Assembly (NCBI GenBank): GCA_045629005.1
Contig: JAZQQJ010000090.1
Coordinates: 1 to 9,404, forward strand
From: RGIG3528 sp045629005
GTDB lineage: Bacteria; Bacillota; Clostridia; Lachnospirales; Lachnospiraceae
Direction of reading: 5' to 3'
Length of the DNA: 9,404 bases
Shown: positions 1-6,687 of the stretch, one piece after another
Layout of the letters: each line of letters begins with the position of its first letter
Numbering within the stretch: position 1 is the first letter of the stretch
Notes under the pieces: generated by a model
Told to the model about the DNA's origin: nothing
The model's input: the letters and a program-made list of their open reading frames with translations, nothing else
Database searches by the model: none
Translations under genes and position numbers: made by a program

Positions 1-34
1 GGTGTGGTGGACATTTGAAAATGTCCACCACACC
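1..34. repeat. Perfect 16-bp inverted repeat downstream of lacZ
   Basis: Positions 1-16 (GGTGTGGTGGACATTT) are exactly complementary to 19-34, with only two bases between them. The next bases, 35-49, contain a smaller GTCC-CTACA-GGAC stem. The hairpin lies 25 bases past the lacZ stop, so it could end the dus-php-lacZ transcript. Any U-tract would fall outside the window, so this cannot be tested here. The GC-rich arms and the flanking CCGTCCCTACA resemble dispersed REP- or MITE-like palindromes of Firmicutes, of which this may be one half plus the centre. That reading is inference. Confidence 0.7.
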
Positions 35-58
35 CCGTCCCTACAGGACATATATTAT

Positions 59-3000
59 TTATACACCGGCAATATAAAACTCAAGGTGTAAAGGCTTCTT
101 AGCATCAACAAGGTACGGATCGTGTGTACGTGCCCCCCATGTATCGTCTCCACCAACACCCATCTGCTTTAAGGAGATACGTACAAATGTCTTTGTCGGA
201 TTCGGAAGCTCGTAATGATGCTTGGCGTTCTCGAGTTCGAAAGGCGAGCATGGAAGAACAGAGAGTTCAACATTATTACCTGCAATAAGCATTCCCTGTC
301 CCATATCATTGGTAATCTTTGCAAATCGTACTCCTGTACGGTTTCCGCATTCCTGTGGCATAAGGTACGGAGTAACATTATCAGCAACATCAAACGAATG
401 AATACCGAGCTTTGCACCTGTAAATCTGTCACAATAGTTCTCATCGGGTCCGAGTCCGTAGTATGTAACCTTGTTATAATCGAAAGGAAGTACGAACATC
501 ATACCAAACTCGGGCATTTCCGTAGCACCCTCAAAAGGTTCATAGTCGAGACTTATTTTAACAACGCCGTTCGGATCGATTTCATATAAAGATCTGACCT
601 TACTGTCTTTTGCAAAGCCTGCTACAAAATGATCGAATATGGCTTTCTGTGCATTTCCGGTTTTCTTTACATCCACAAAACGTGCGCTTGAATATTCTGA
701 AGCAAGCTTCCACTGACCATAGCGCGCAGGCATTCTGTTTGCCACATCATTGTCTGTAGGGCAACGCCAGAAATTCGGCTTCGGCTCAAGTGCAAAAAGC
801 TCTTTCTCGTTAGTCTTCATTGAGATAAAGCCCTTGCCGTTTCCTGTAAACTCATATCTGAAAGCATCCCCACGGAATGTAAAGTTATAATCTCCCCTCA
901 CAACCTTAGGTGCATTCTTAACGATGCTTTCATCGCATATTCTGCCATTCTTTTCAAGTTCTGCAAGAAGCATGTCGCGTCCTGCACACTTTGTGCCGAC
1001 AACGTAGGAATCCTGTCCGAAGGCAATTTCATAGCCGGCATCGGCAAAGCTGCAGTCTTCAGCAAGTACAAAGCTTACAATTGTTGTATATTCTCCCTTT
1101 TCCTTCTGCTTGGAGAAACACTCAATCTCTCCTGTTTCACCGGGAGCAACACTTACAAGTACGGTCTTAACAGCAATAAGCTCTCCGTTTTTGAAAAGAG
1201 ATACAACGCAGTCATATTCATCGGTATTTGTGAAAAGGCTGTAGTTGATAATTTTCGCCTTCGTTCCTTTTACATCAATGCGGATGTTCTGGTAACAGTG
1301 TTTAACTTCCTGCATTTTGGGAGAGTTTGTTCTGTCTGCAAATACAATACCGTCACCACAGAAATTGTAATCGTTAAGAGGGTCTCCGAAATCACTTCCG
1401 TATCCCATGAACTCTTCACCGTAACGATTCTTCTTAAGGAATGCCTGATCGATATAGTCCCAGATGAAACCACCCTGGAAACGCTCCAATTCATGGAAAA
1501 GGTCGGTATATTCAGAGAGGTTACCTGTAGAATTACCCATGGAATGTGCATATTCACAAAGGATAAACGGCTTTGTTGTTTCCCCATTGACAATCTTTAC
1601 ACAGTCCCAAGGCTTCGGGTACATCTGGCTTTCAACATCTGATGTATCATTGTAGGTTCTGTCGTGGCAAATGCCCTCATAATGCACAAGACGCGTATCA
1701 TCACGTTTCTTGAAGAGCTGTGACATAAGGTAAATATTCTTTCCACCGCAGCTTTCATTGCCGCATGACCAGAATACTATTGATGCATGGTTCTTCTCGC
1801 TTTCCTGCATTGAACGTGCTCTGTCAAGTACAACATCACGCCATGTTGCAGTGCTTCCGGGAAGTGTTCCCTCATCGGGTCTTCCCTTAGGAGACCATGT
1901 TCCGTGCGTCTCCAGGTTGCACTCACAAATAACATAAATACCAAACTCATCGCAAAGATTGTAGAAAAACTTCTGATCGGGATAGTGGCATGTACGGATG
2001 GCATTGATATTATTGCGTTTCATATTGATGATATCATTTCTTGTGTCTTCATATGAAACGGTTCTGCCTGTTATACAGCTCATTTCATGACGGTTCACAC
2101 CATTAAACACAATGCGCTTTCCGTTAAACTTAAGCACTCCGTCTTCAATCTCAAAACGCTTGAAGCCGATTTTCTGGGAAACGTATTCTGAGACCAGGCC
2201 TTTTGCATTTCTTACGGTAAGACGAAGCTCATAAAGGTTAGGATACTCTGCCGACCATGGCTTGACATCTTTAATCTCGATTTTCTTCTTAATAACACCT
2301 GATTTATTGACTGTTCCCGAAACTTCAAAACTCTTGATGACACCCGTTTCATCAAGTATCTCTGCCGTAACGTCGGCTTTTTCCGCACCATCAAGTGAAA
2401 GTTCAAGAGAAAGAGCAGCTGAAGTATTGTCCTTGTTCAGAACACTCTTTGCAAACATATCTCTTACATGCACCGAAGGGACCGTATAAAGATACACATC
2501 TCTGAATATACCGGAAAACCTGAAGAAATCCTGGTCCTCAAGCCAGGAACCGGAGCAGAAACGATATACACATGCCGAAAGTCTGTTAATCTTCCCATAT
2601 GCAATATACTTTGTAATATCAAAATCGTGTGCGGTAAAAGAGTCCTCCGTGTAGCCGATAAAATGTCCGTTAACCCAGAGTGCCAGTGCACTTTCTGCTC
2701 CCTGGAAACTTATGAGAACCTTCTGTCCCTTCCAGGAATTATCCAATGTAAATTCTTTAACGTAGCATGCGGTAGGGTTGAATTCCTGAGGAATTTCTCC
2801 GCGTTTAAGGCTCTCATGTCCGTCCCACGGATATATAAAATTAAAATATGAGGTATGATCGTAGCCCTGCATCTGAATAGAAAGGGGCACACGAACATCG
2901 TCAAAGCCCGAAATATCAAAATCTGCTTTTTCAAACCCTTTCGGAACGAGAGAAACGTTCTTGGCATAAAACATCTTCCATGTTCCGTTCAGAGACTTTA

Positions 3001-3121
3001 CCCATGAATTTTCTCCGTAAAGCTCTTCAGGAGTCTTTGCGAATTTATGATAAGAGTGTGCAGGTTCTCTTCCTACACCAAAAACCGTAGGATCCGAAAG
3101 CCAATCAAGATTCATGTTCAT
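59..3121 (-). CDS. lacZ: Beta-galactosidase, glycoside hydrolase family 2 (LacZ type)
   Basis: This 1020-residue protein matches the length of E. coli LacZ and has its full layout: sugar-binding domain (about 35-215), immunoglobulin-like domain (about 216-322), TIM barrel (about 324-615), a second beta domain and the C-terminal small-chain domain (about 740-1018). The acid/base glutamate is E456 in SCGNES and the nucleophile is E523 in CEYAHSMGN. Other family signatures are GVNRHE (341-346), NAIRTCHYP, FGDPLNDYNFCGDG, NFWRCPTDND (783-792) and GGDDTWGA near the end, with W995 in the place of the active-site Trp of E. coli. There is no signal peptide, so it should hydrolyse lactose or other beta-galactosides in the cytoplasm. 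The start at 3121 follows GGAGG by seven bases. That ribosome binding site lies inside the 3' end of the upstream PHP gene, which overlaps by 17 bases, so translation is probably coupled. No sugar transporter or regulator is in view. Confidence 0.96.
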   Translation of the reverse strand: MNMNLDWLSDPTVFGVGREPAHSYHKFAKTPEELYGENSWVKSLNGTWKMFYAKNVSLVPKGFEKADFDISGFDDVRVPLSIQMQGYDHTSYFNFIYPWDGHESLKRGEIPQEFNPTACYVKEFTLDNSWKGQKVLISFQGAESALALWVNGHFIGYTEDSFTAHDFDITKYIAYGKINRLSACVYRFCSGSWLEDQDFFRFSGIFRDVYLYTVPSVHVRDMFAKSVLNKDNTSAALSLELSLDGAEKADVTAEILDETGVIKSFEVSGTVNKSGVIKKKIEIKDVKPWSAEYPNLYELRLTVRNAKGLVSEYVSQKIGFKRFEIEDGVLKFNGKRIVFNGVNRHEMSCITGRTVSYEDTRNDIINMKRNNINAIRTCHYPDQKFFYNLCDEFGIYVICECNLETHGTWSPKGRPDEGTLPGSTATWRDVVLDRARSMQESEKNHASIVFWSCGNESCGGKNIYLMSQLFKKRDDTRLVHYEGICHDRTYNDTSDVESQMYPKPWDCVKIVNGETTKPFILCEYAHSMGNSTGNLSEYTDLFHELERFQGGFIWDYIDQAFLKKNRYGEEFMGYGSDFGDPLNDYNFCGDGIVFADRTNSPKMQEVKHCYQNIRIDVKGTKAKIINYSLFTNTDEYDCVVSLFKNGELIAVKTVLVSVAPGETGEIECFSKQKEKGEYTTIVSFVLAEDCSFADAGYEIAFGQDSYVVGTKCAGRDMLLAELEKNGRICDESIVKNAPKVVRGDYNFTFRGDAFRYEFTGNGKGFISMKTNEKELFALEPKPNFWRCPTDNDVANRMPARYGQWKLASEYSSARFVDVKKTGNAQKAIFDHFVAGFAKDSKVRSLYEIDPNGVVKISLDYEPFEGATEMPEFGMMFVLPFDYNKVTYYGLGPDENYCDRFTGAKLGIHSFDVADNVTPYLMPQECGNRTGVRFAKITNDMGQGMLIAGNNVELSVLPCSPFELENAKHHYELPNPTKTFVRISLKQMGVGGDDTWGARTHDPYLVDAKKPLHLEFYIAGV

Positions 3122-3995
3122 TTTTATACCTCCGAAGTGTTTCGTAATATTTTGCGGGAATTCTTAAATTACCTCTGCCTATGCCTATTTTAATGTCCGG
3201 CTTGTTCTCTCCGTGGAAATCGGAACCGCCGCTCATCATAAGCCCAAAATGTGCAGCCATTGATGAAAGAACATCGAAATCATCCTGCCTGTTCGTGGAG
3301 TGAATTACTTCAAGTCCTTTCAGCCCTGCAGGCACAAGTACCTTCTCCAGGAGCTCATATACCTGTGATCTTGCAATATGTCTGTAGTTATAGGGATGGG
3401 CAAAAATCGGTATGCCGCCTGCCTCAAGTATCATCTTAATAGCCGCCTCAGGTCTCACGTATTCACGCGGAACGTAACAGCAGGCATCCTCATTAAGATA
3501 TTTTTCAAAGGCTTCATCCTTATTCTTCACAATGCCTTTATTGATAAGCGCTCTGGAAAAATGGGCTCTCGTAATAACCGTATTGGGATTTCCTTCAAGA
3601 AGCTCATCCATCGTCATATTAATTCCGATTTCGACAAACTTCTGTACCATCTTTTCATTTCTCTCTTCACGTTTAAGAACGGCTTCATTGAGCTTTTCAT
3701 TAAGCTTTGTATCGTACGGGTCAATGAATAATCCGAGAATATGTATATCACCGCCCATATATGACGCAGACAGCTCAACTCCGGGGATTAGCTCCATATC
3801 GATTGACTCATCTTCTGCTTTCAACCTTTCAAGCTCATCCTTGGCCTCTTTATAGCCCTTTATTGTATCGTGATCAGTAAGGGCAAATGCCTTAAGACCT
3901 GCCTTCAGGGCAAGCCGCACATCTTCCGAAGGAGTACATGTTCCGTCGCTTGCATTTGAATGTACATGAAGATCGACGTATTTAGGTTCAGTCAT
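3105..3995 (-). CDS. PHP-domain metal-dependent phosphoesterase (COG0613 type, YciV/RNase AM-like)
   Basis: A 296-residue protein with all the metal-binding motifs of the PHP family: H10 and H12 in DLHVHSNASDGT, D17, D41-H42-D43 in TDHDT, E74 in GVELSA, H85 in DIHILG, H200 in FAHPYNY, and D259 and H261 in SGGSDFHG. The insertion between the third and fourth motifs (about 95-180), with TRAHFSRAL in it, is typical of the COG0613 branch. Characterised members are E. coli YciV (RNase AM, a 5'-3' exoribonuclease) and the Chromobacterium 3',5'-nucleoside bisphosphate phosphatase. Either activity is possible here. The protein is cytoplasmic. The ATG overlaps the end of dus by eight bases (ATGACTGA), and the last codons form the lacZ ribosome binding site. 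Being next to a tRNA-modifying enzyme fits an RNA-related role, but this is inference. Confidence 0.92.
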   Translation of the reverse strand: MTEPKYVDLHVHSNASDGTCTPSEDVRLALKAGLKAFALTDHDTIKGYKEAKDELERLKAEDESIDMELIPGVELSASYMGGDIHILGLFIDPYDTKLNEKLNEAVLKREERNEKMVQKFVEIGINMTMDELLEGNPNTVITRAHFSRALINKGIVKNKDEAFEKYLNEDACCYVPREYVRPEAAIKMILEAGGIPIFAHPYNYRHIARSQVYELLEKVLVPAGLKGLEVIHSTNRQDDFDVLSSMAAHFGLMMSGGSDFHGENKPDIKIGIGRGNLRIPAKYYETLRRYKNEHES

Positions 3996-4926
3996 GGTTC
4001 ACCGTAAAAGCCATATCTGTATGAATTTTGTATTCCGATACGGTCTTTGCCTTTCGTATTTTCTTAAGTTCACTGTCTGTCAGGGAAAGTGCAGGTCCCA
4101 TATGTTCCCACATTTCCTTCATCTTACACAGAATTGAAAACTCGTCCGCTCTTCCCCTATAATCTTCAAGAACATCATCGTGAAAAGCCTTAAGTTTATT
4201 ATAGTTCTTTGGTTTGTCACTCATATCTTCGATGAGGTACGGTCTGGCAATAAGTCCTCTTCCGATCATAACGGTATCCTCAGAAGGATACTTTTCTTCG
4301 AACTTAATAATGTCCTCGGCGATAAAAATATTGCCGTTATATATTATCCTGTTCACAGACTTTTTAAGGGCATACTCAAACCATTCCGGCTTTACGGGTT
4401 CTCTGTAAAAATCCTTTTGAACACGCGGATGCAGTATAATTTCGGATATCGGATATCTGTTATATATTTCAAGAATACGCTCAAATTCGGCAGAATCCGT
4501 CTTCCCGAGCCTTGTTTTAACGGAAATGTTAAGAGAAAGCTTTTCAGCTTCCGGGAAAACCTTGTCAAAAAAGGCGTCAAGTTCATCCGGACAGCTTAAA
4601 AACCCGCTTCCCTTCTTTTTGGCAACCACTGTTCCCGAAGGGCATCCAAGGTTAAAATTAATTTCTTTGTAGCCAAGTTCGGCCATTTCTACCGCAGCCC
4701 ATAAAAAATGGTCCGCATTGTTACAAAGAAGCTGTGGTACAGTAGGTATTAACAGCTCGTCGGGCTTTTGAACTTCTTCCCATTCTTTTTTCTGGAACGA
4801 TCTGTTCTGATTAGGGGAAAGAAAAGGTGTAAAGCACTTTGTAATGCCCTTATAATGCTTTCCGAGAGCCTGTCTGAATATTCGTGTTGTAAGCCCCTCC
4901 ATCGGGGCTAAATATACATTTTTCAT
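3988..4926 (-). CDS. dus: tRNA-dihydrouridine synthase
   Basis: This 312-residue flavoenzyme reduces uridine to dihydrouridine in tRNA D-loops, using FMN and NAD(P)H. The N terminus YLAPMEGLTTRIFR (5-18) is the FMN-binding start of the Dus TIM barrel. C95 in NFNLGCPSG is the catalytic cysteine. K137-T-R in SVKTRLG, H166 in ILHPR, the YNGNI segment and the IGRGLIARPYL phosphate-binding loop are all present. The C terminus is the helical tRNA-binding domain. The exact Dus subgroup cannot be assigned by eye, so the symbol is generic. The ATG at 4926 must be the real start because the FMN-binding motif begins four residues later. No Shine-Dalgarno can be seen: only eight bases separate it from a TATAAT -10 box. 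It is the first gene of an apparent dus-php-lacZ operon and overlaps the PHP start by eight bases. Confidence 0.94.
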   Translation of the reverse strand: MKNVYLAPMEGLTTRIFRQALGKHYKGITKCFTPFLSPNQNRSFQKKEWEEVQKPDELLIPTVPQLLCNNADHFLWAAVEMAELGYKEINFNLGCPSGTVVAKKKGSGFLSCPDELDAFFDKVFPEAEKLSLNISVKTRLGKTDSAEFERILEIYNRYPISEIILHPRVQKDFYREPVKPEWFEYALKKSVNRIIYNGNIFIAEDIIKFEEKYPSEDTVMIGRGLIARPYLIEDMSDKPKNYNKLKAFHDDVLEDYRGRADEFSILCKMKEMWEHMGPALSLTDSELKKIRKAKTVSEYKIHTDMAFTVNHD

Positions 4927-4934
4927 ACCCGTTC

Positions 4935-4962
4935 ATTATAGCAAAACAGCGTATCATTTCAA
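4935..4962 (-). promoter_or_regulatory. Sigma-A-type promoter of the dus operon, giving a leaderless mRNA
   Basis: On the minus strand TTGAAA (4957-4962) is followed by a 16-base spacer and TATAAT (4935-4940). The spacer ends in TGC, which adds an extended -10 (TGnTATAAT). Only eight bases lie between TATAAT and the dus ATG at 4926. A normal start point, seven bases past the -10, would fall at about 4928 and leave a 5' UTR of about two bases. Promoter quality is seen directly. The start point is inferred. Confidence 0.8.
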
Positions 4963-5048
4963 CGCATTTTATGCTTATAAATTATGTATTTTGAACATTC
5001 AAGAACGTCATCAGAGTTTCTTGCTGTAGAATTCGCCAAAGGCTTTTC
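4963..5048. other. Spacer after the small acidic protein gene, no strong terminator
   Basis: These bases lie between the stop codon at 5049 and the dus promoter. The only structure I see is an imperfect stem made by 5000-5005 (CAAGAA) and 5018-5023 (TTCTTG), without a following U-tract. Transcription from the sigma-28-type promoter upstream may therefore read through into dus. Confidence 0.4.
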
Positions 5049-5543
5049 TCAATCAAAAAAAAGCGGCGCATACGCACCGGTTTCAGGAAGTTCCCCGACA
5101 GCCTCAGTGTTGTTTGCAACACCCTCAGGATCATACTCCTTGGCTTCCTTTTCTTCCCAAAGAGTATCATATTCCATGACCTTTTTCTCATCACCTGTCG
5201 GTACTTTGTCTCCCGCGCACATACGTGCAACGGTAGTCATTATCTTTCCCATTTCGGCAGCAATACCGTTGTCGGGATCTGACTGTTGCTTTGCAACTTC
5301 CATATTAAATGCTGCAACATACTGCTCAATCAGGCCGTCTAACACTTCCTGATTTTTCTCAAACTTCTCATTTGTCTCATATAAAGACAATTCCAAAGTT
5401 GCAGCCTCGTCAGACCATCTGCTTTCCCCTGTCACTCTGGCATTAATCTGTGCTTCTTTAAGTCGTTCGGCAAGATTTCTCTGCTGTTCAACAAGCTCAG
5501 CCCTGTAATCACGATATTTTGTTAATGCGTCGCACAGTTTCAT
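5049..5543 (-). CDS. Small acidic helical protein of unknown function, partner of the DUF6033-like protein
   Basis: I do not recognise a characterised family for this 164-residue protein. Residues 1-85 are rich in E, K, Q, L and A without helix breakers and probably form long helices or a coiled coil. A more distinctive stretch follows at about 94-126 (IAAEMGKIMTTVARMCAGDK, then VPTGDEKKVMEYD), which looks like the conserved core. The tail (127-164) is acidic and probably disordered. There is no signal peptide or membrane segment. The ATG follows AAGGA by nine bases. It is the second gene after the DUF6033-like gene, 70 bases downstream, with no promoter or terminator between, so both are probably read from the same flagellar-type promoter. 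A small acidic helical protein beside a basic, Ser-rich one could be its chaperone or binding partner, but that is a guess. LPETG at 152-156 is not a working sortase signal. Confidence 0.85.
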   Translation of the reverse strand: MKLCDALTKYRDYRAELVEQQRNLAERLKEAQINARVTGESRWSDEAATLELSLYETNEKFEKNQEVLDGLIEQYVAAFNMEVAKQQSDPDNGIAAEMGKIMTTVARMCAGDKVPTGDEKKVMEYDTLWEEKEAKEYDPEGVANNTEAVGELPETGAYAPLFFD

Positions 5544-5613
5544 ACATTAACATCCTTAATTGCAATGATTGTGTTAAGCCTGGCATTATCATTGTTGTTA
5601 AGCTGACATTCCA
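5544..5613 (-). promoter_or_regulatory. Intergenic spacer with GGA-loop hairpin at the ribosome binding site
   Basis: On the minus strand ATTAA (5560-5556) pairs with TTAAT (5550-5546) and leaves GGATG in the loop. This places the Shine-Dalgarno AAGGA inside a weak 5-bp hairpin. AAGGATGT matches the 3' part of the CsrA binding consensus (ARGGAUGU). Since any strong ribosome binding site contains AGGA, the match alone is modest evidence. A 7-bp inverted repeat (CAATGAT/ATCATTG) lies just upstream in the same spacer. Confidence 0.4.
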
Positions 5614-6573
5614 CTAAGCTCTGCAGTCAACATGCTGTCCTACAGTCAGTTCCTCATCGATAAATGAATTGTCGCTTTTTTCGTTAAATGAATACTCACT
5701 CAGAGCATTCATTAATTCTTCAATGGAATTGCCTGAAACAACTAAATTATCATTCAGGTTATTTGTATTTTTTTCTTTTACGTTGTTCGAATTTATTTTA
5801 TAAGCATTAATTTTATCTGCTTTATTATTTTTCAGTTTCTCCGCTTTATTGTCTTTATTTTTCTGTGCAGCCTTTTTTGCAGCCTTTTTGTCTGCTTCCT
5901 TCTTTTCCAGTTTCTTCTTCTCTGCGCCCTTTTCTATTCTTGCTTTCTGGTCTGCAGTTGACTTTTTGAGTACTGCGAAATATGACGTCGTACCATTGTC
6001 ATTAACCTGCATTCCAAAGCCTTGTACCTTGGCGCCCGAACTCATGAGACTGTTTTTTAACTCCTCCAGCTGAGACTTTGCACCATCAAGTATTCCTTCA
6101 TATTTCTTACGATAATTTTCATCGGAAGCCATACGCTCAATTGTTTCTTCATCTACAAGAACAACAGTTTTAATGTTGTTTGCAAACTTTGCGGCATTAG
6201 CCTTGGCATTTTCCTTTTCGTCCTTACCGACAAGTATAAAATCATAATCTCCGTACTTCTTCTTCAGTTCTTCATAGTACTTGGATGCCTTCTCGGAAAG
6301 CTTCGGTTCGCCTACAGTTTTCCCATATGAACTTGTTTTATCTGTCTGCTCAGCGGGTTTGCTTTGTTCGATTTGAACAGAATATTCCTGACTTACAGAA
6401 TACGAGTAGCTTGCAGAAACACTTTGAGTAACAGAGTAATTTTGTCCTGCAGAAATGCCATTGGATGCAGAATGATTTTTTCCTGCAGAAATACTTTTGG
6501 AGGCTGAAAAACTTGCGCTGAATGAATAATTCCGATAGATACTTGCATTTACAGAAGTTGCGTTTAATGACAT
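5614..6573 (-). CDS. DUF6033-like protein with N-terminal Ser-hexad repeats
   Basis: The 319-residue protein is placed in DUF6033 from memory of the family core, seen here at about 96-210: a KYYEELKKKYGDYDF start, GKDEKENAKANA, a VVLVDEETIERMASDENYRKKYE segment, then GFGMQV and the beta strand TTSYFAVL. The function of the family is not known to me. Residues 10-69 are ten hexads with serine always at the second position. Residues 205-270 are a Lys/Ala/Glu-rich, probably helical linker. The tail, SIEELMNALSEYSF to VGQHVDCRA, looks conserved. There is no signal peptide or membrane helix. I chose the ATG at 6573 rather than the one at 6636 because AAGGAAGGG lies 7-16 bases before it and the upstream 21 codons run through the leader hairpin. 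It is read from a sigma-28-type promoter, so a role in motility or export by the flagellar secretion system is possible. Confidence 0.88.
   Translation of the reverse strand: MSLNATSVNASIYRNYSFSASFSASKSISAGKNHSASNGISAGQNYSVTQSVSASYSYSVSQEYSVQIEQSKPAEQTDKTSSYGKTVGEPKLSEKASKYYEELKKKYGDYDFILVGKDEKENAKANAAKFANNIKTVVLVDEETIERMASDENYRKKYEGILDGAKSQLEELKNSLMSSGAKVQGFGMQVNDNGTTSYFAVLKKSTADQKARIEKGAEKKKLEKKEADKKAAKKAAQKNKDNKAEKLKNNKADKINAYKINSNNVKEKNTNNLNDNLVVSGNSIEELMNALSEYSFNEKSDNSFIDEELTVGQHVDCRA
6367..6546 (-). repeat. Ten degenerate 18-bp (six-residue) coding repeats
   Basis: The repeats encode residues 10-69 of the DUF6033-like protein. Serine occupies the second place of all ten hexads (residues 11, 17, 23, 29, 35, 41, 47, 53, 59, 65). 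The first place is mostly aromatic or aliphatic (A, Y, F, I, H, I, Y, V, Y, Y) and the third is Ala, Val, Ile or Phe. Pairs of hexads give a 12-residue (36-bp) higher period, visible as recurring CCTGCAGAAAT-like blocks on the plus strand. The period suggests a beta-solenoid or other stacked beta structure, or a serine-rich surface for modification. Confidence 0.8.
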
Positions 6574-6579
6574 ATGGAG

Positions 6580-6589
6580 TCCCTTCCTT
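6580..6589 (-). promoter_or_regulatory. Ribosome binding site of the DUF6033-like gene, overlapping a possible CsrA site
   Basis: AAGGAAGGGA (6589 to 6580) lies six bases before the ATG at 6573 and decides that start. It contains two adjacent ANGGA motifs (AAGGA, AGGGA), the core CsrA recognition sequence. The GGA here is 18 bases downstream of the GGA in the hairpin at 6597-6612. Confidence 0.6.
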
Positions 6590-6596
6590 TCTGAGT

Positions 6597-6612
6597 GGCA
6601 AATCCTTTTGCC
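6597..6612 (-). promoter_or_regulatory. Leader hairpin with AAGGAT in the loop, candidate CsrA binding site
   Basis: On the minus strand GGCAAAAGGATTTGCC folds into a perfect stem GGCAAA/TTTGCC with loop AGGA. Opening the top A-T pair gives hexaloop AAGGAT on a 5-bp stem, which is the ANGGAN presentation preferred by CsrA/RsmA proteins. It sits in the 5' UTR between the flagellar-type promoter and the ribosome binding site, as the upstream CsrA site does in Bacillus hag mRNA. Confidence 0.55.
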
Positions 6613-6640
6613 GCGTAAAATGAAACAAATTGTCATAAAC

Positions 6641-6671
6641 GTCGGTAATTTAAGTTTCGAGGATTACCGAC
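6641..6671 (-). promoter_or_regulatory. 9-bp perfect inverted repeat in the leader
   Basis: GTCGGTAAT (6641-6649) and ATTACCGAC (6663-6671) are exact complements around a 13-base loop. The structure begins about 10 bases after the predicted transcription start. It could be an RNA stem that protects or shapes the 5' end, or a DNA operator. No U-tract follows directly, so I do not call it a terminator. Confidence 0.55.
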
Positions 6672-6687
6672 ATTTACCCTATAAGGT

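Noticed and set aside
4180..4599. 139-codon plus-strand frame inside dus
   Set aside because: It is a shadow of the dus reading frame without domain features.
5000..5023. CAAGAA/TTCTTG stem as terminator of the DUF6033 operon
   Set aside because: The stem is short and A-T rich and no U-tract follows.
5076..5090. LPETG motif near the C terminus of the small acidic protein, suggesting a sortase-anchored surface protein
   Set aside because: The motif is followed by only eight residues without a membrane helix or basic tail, and the protein has no signal peptide.
6367..6546. The 18/36-bp repeats as a CRISPR or other DNA-level array
   Set aside because: Units are degenerate in DNA, in frame, and conserved only at the protein level. 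There are no spacers.
6574..6636. Upstream ATG at 6636 as the start of the DUF6033-like protein
   Set aside because: It would translate through the leader hairpin into a Cys/Arg/His-rich stretch unlike the rest of the protein. The ATG at 6573 has a strong ribosome binding site.
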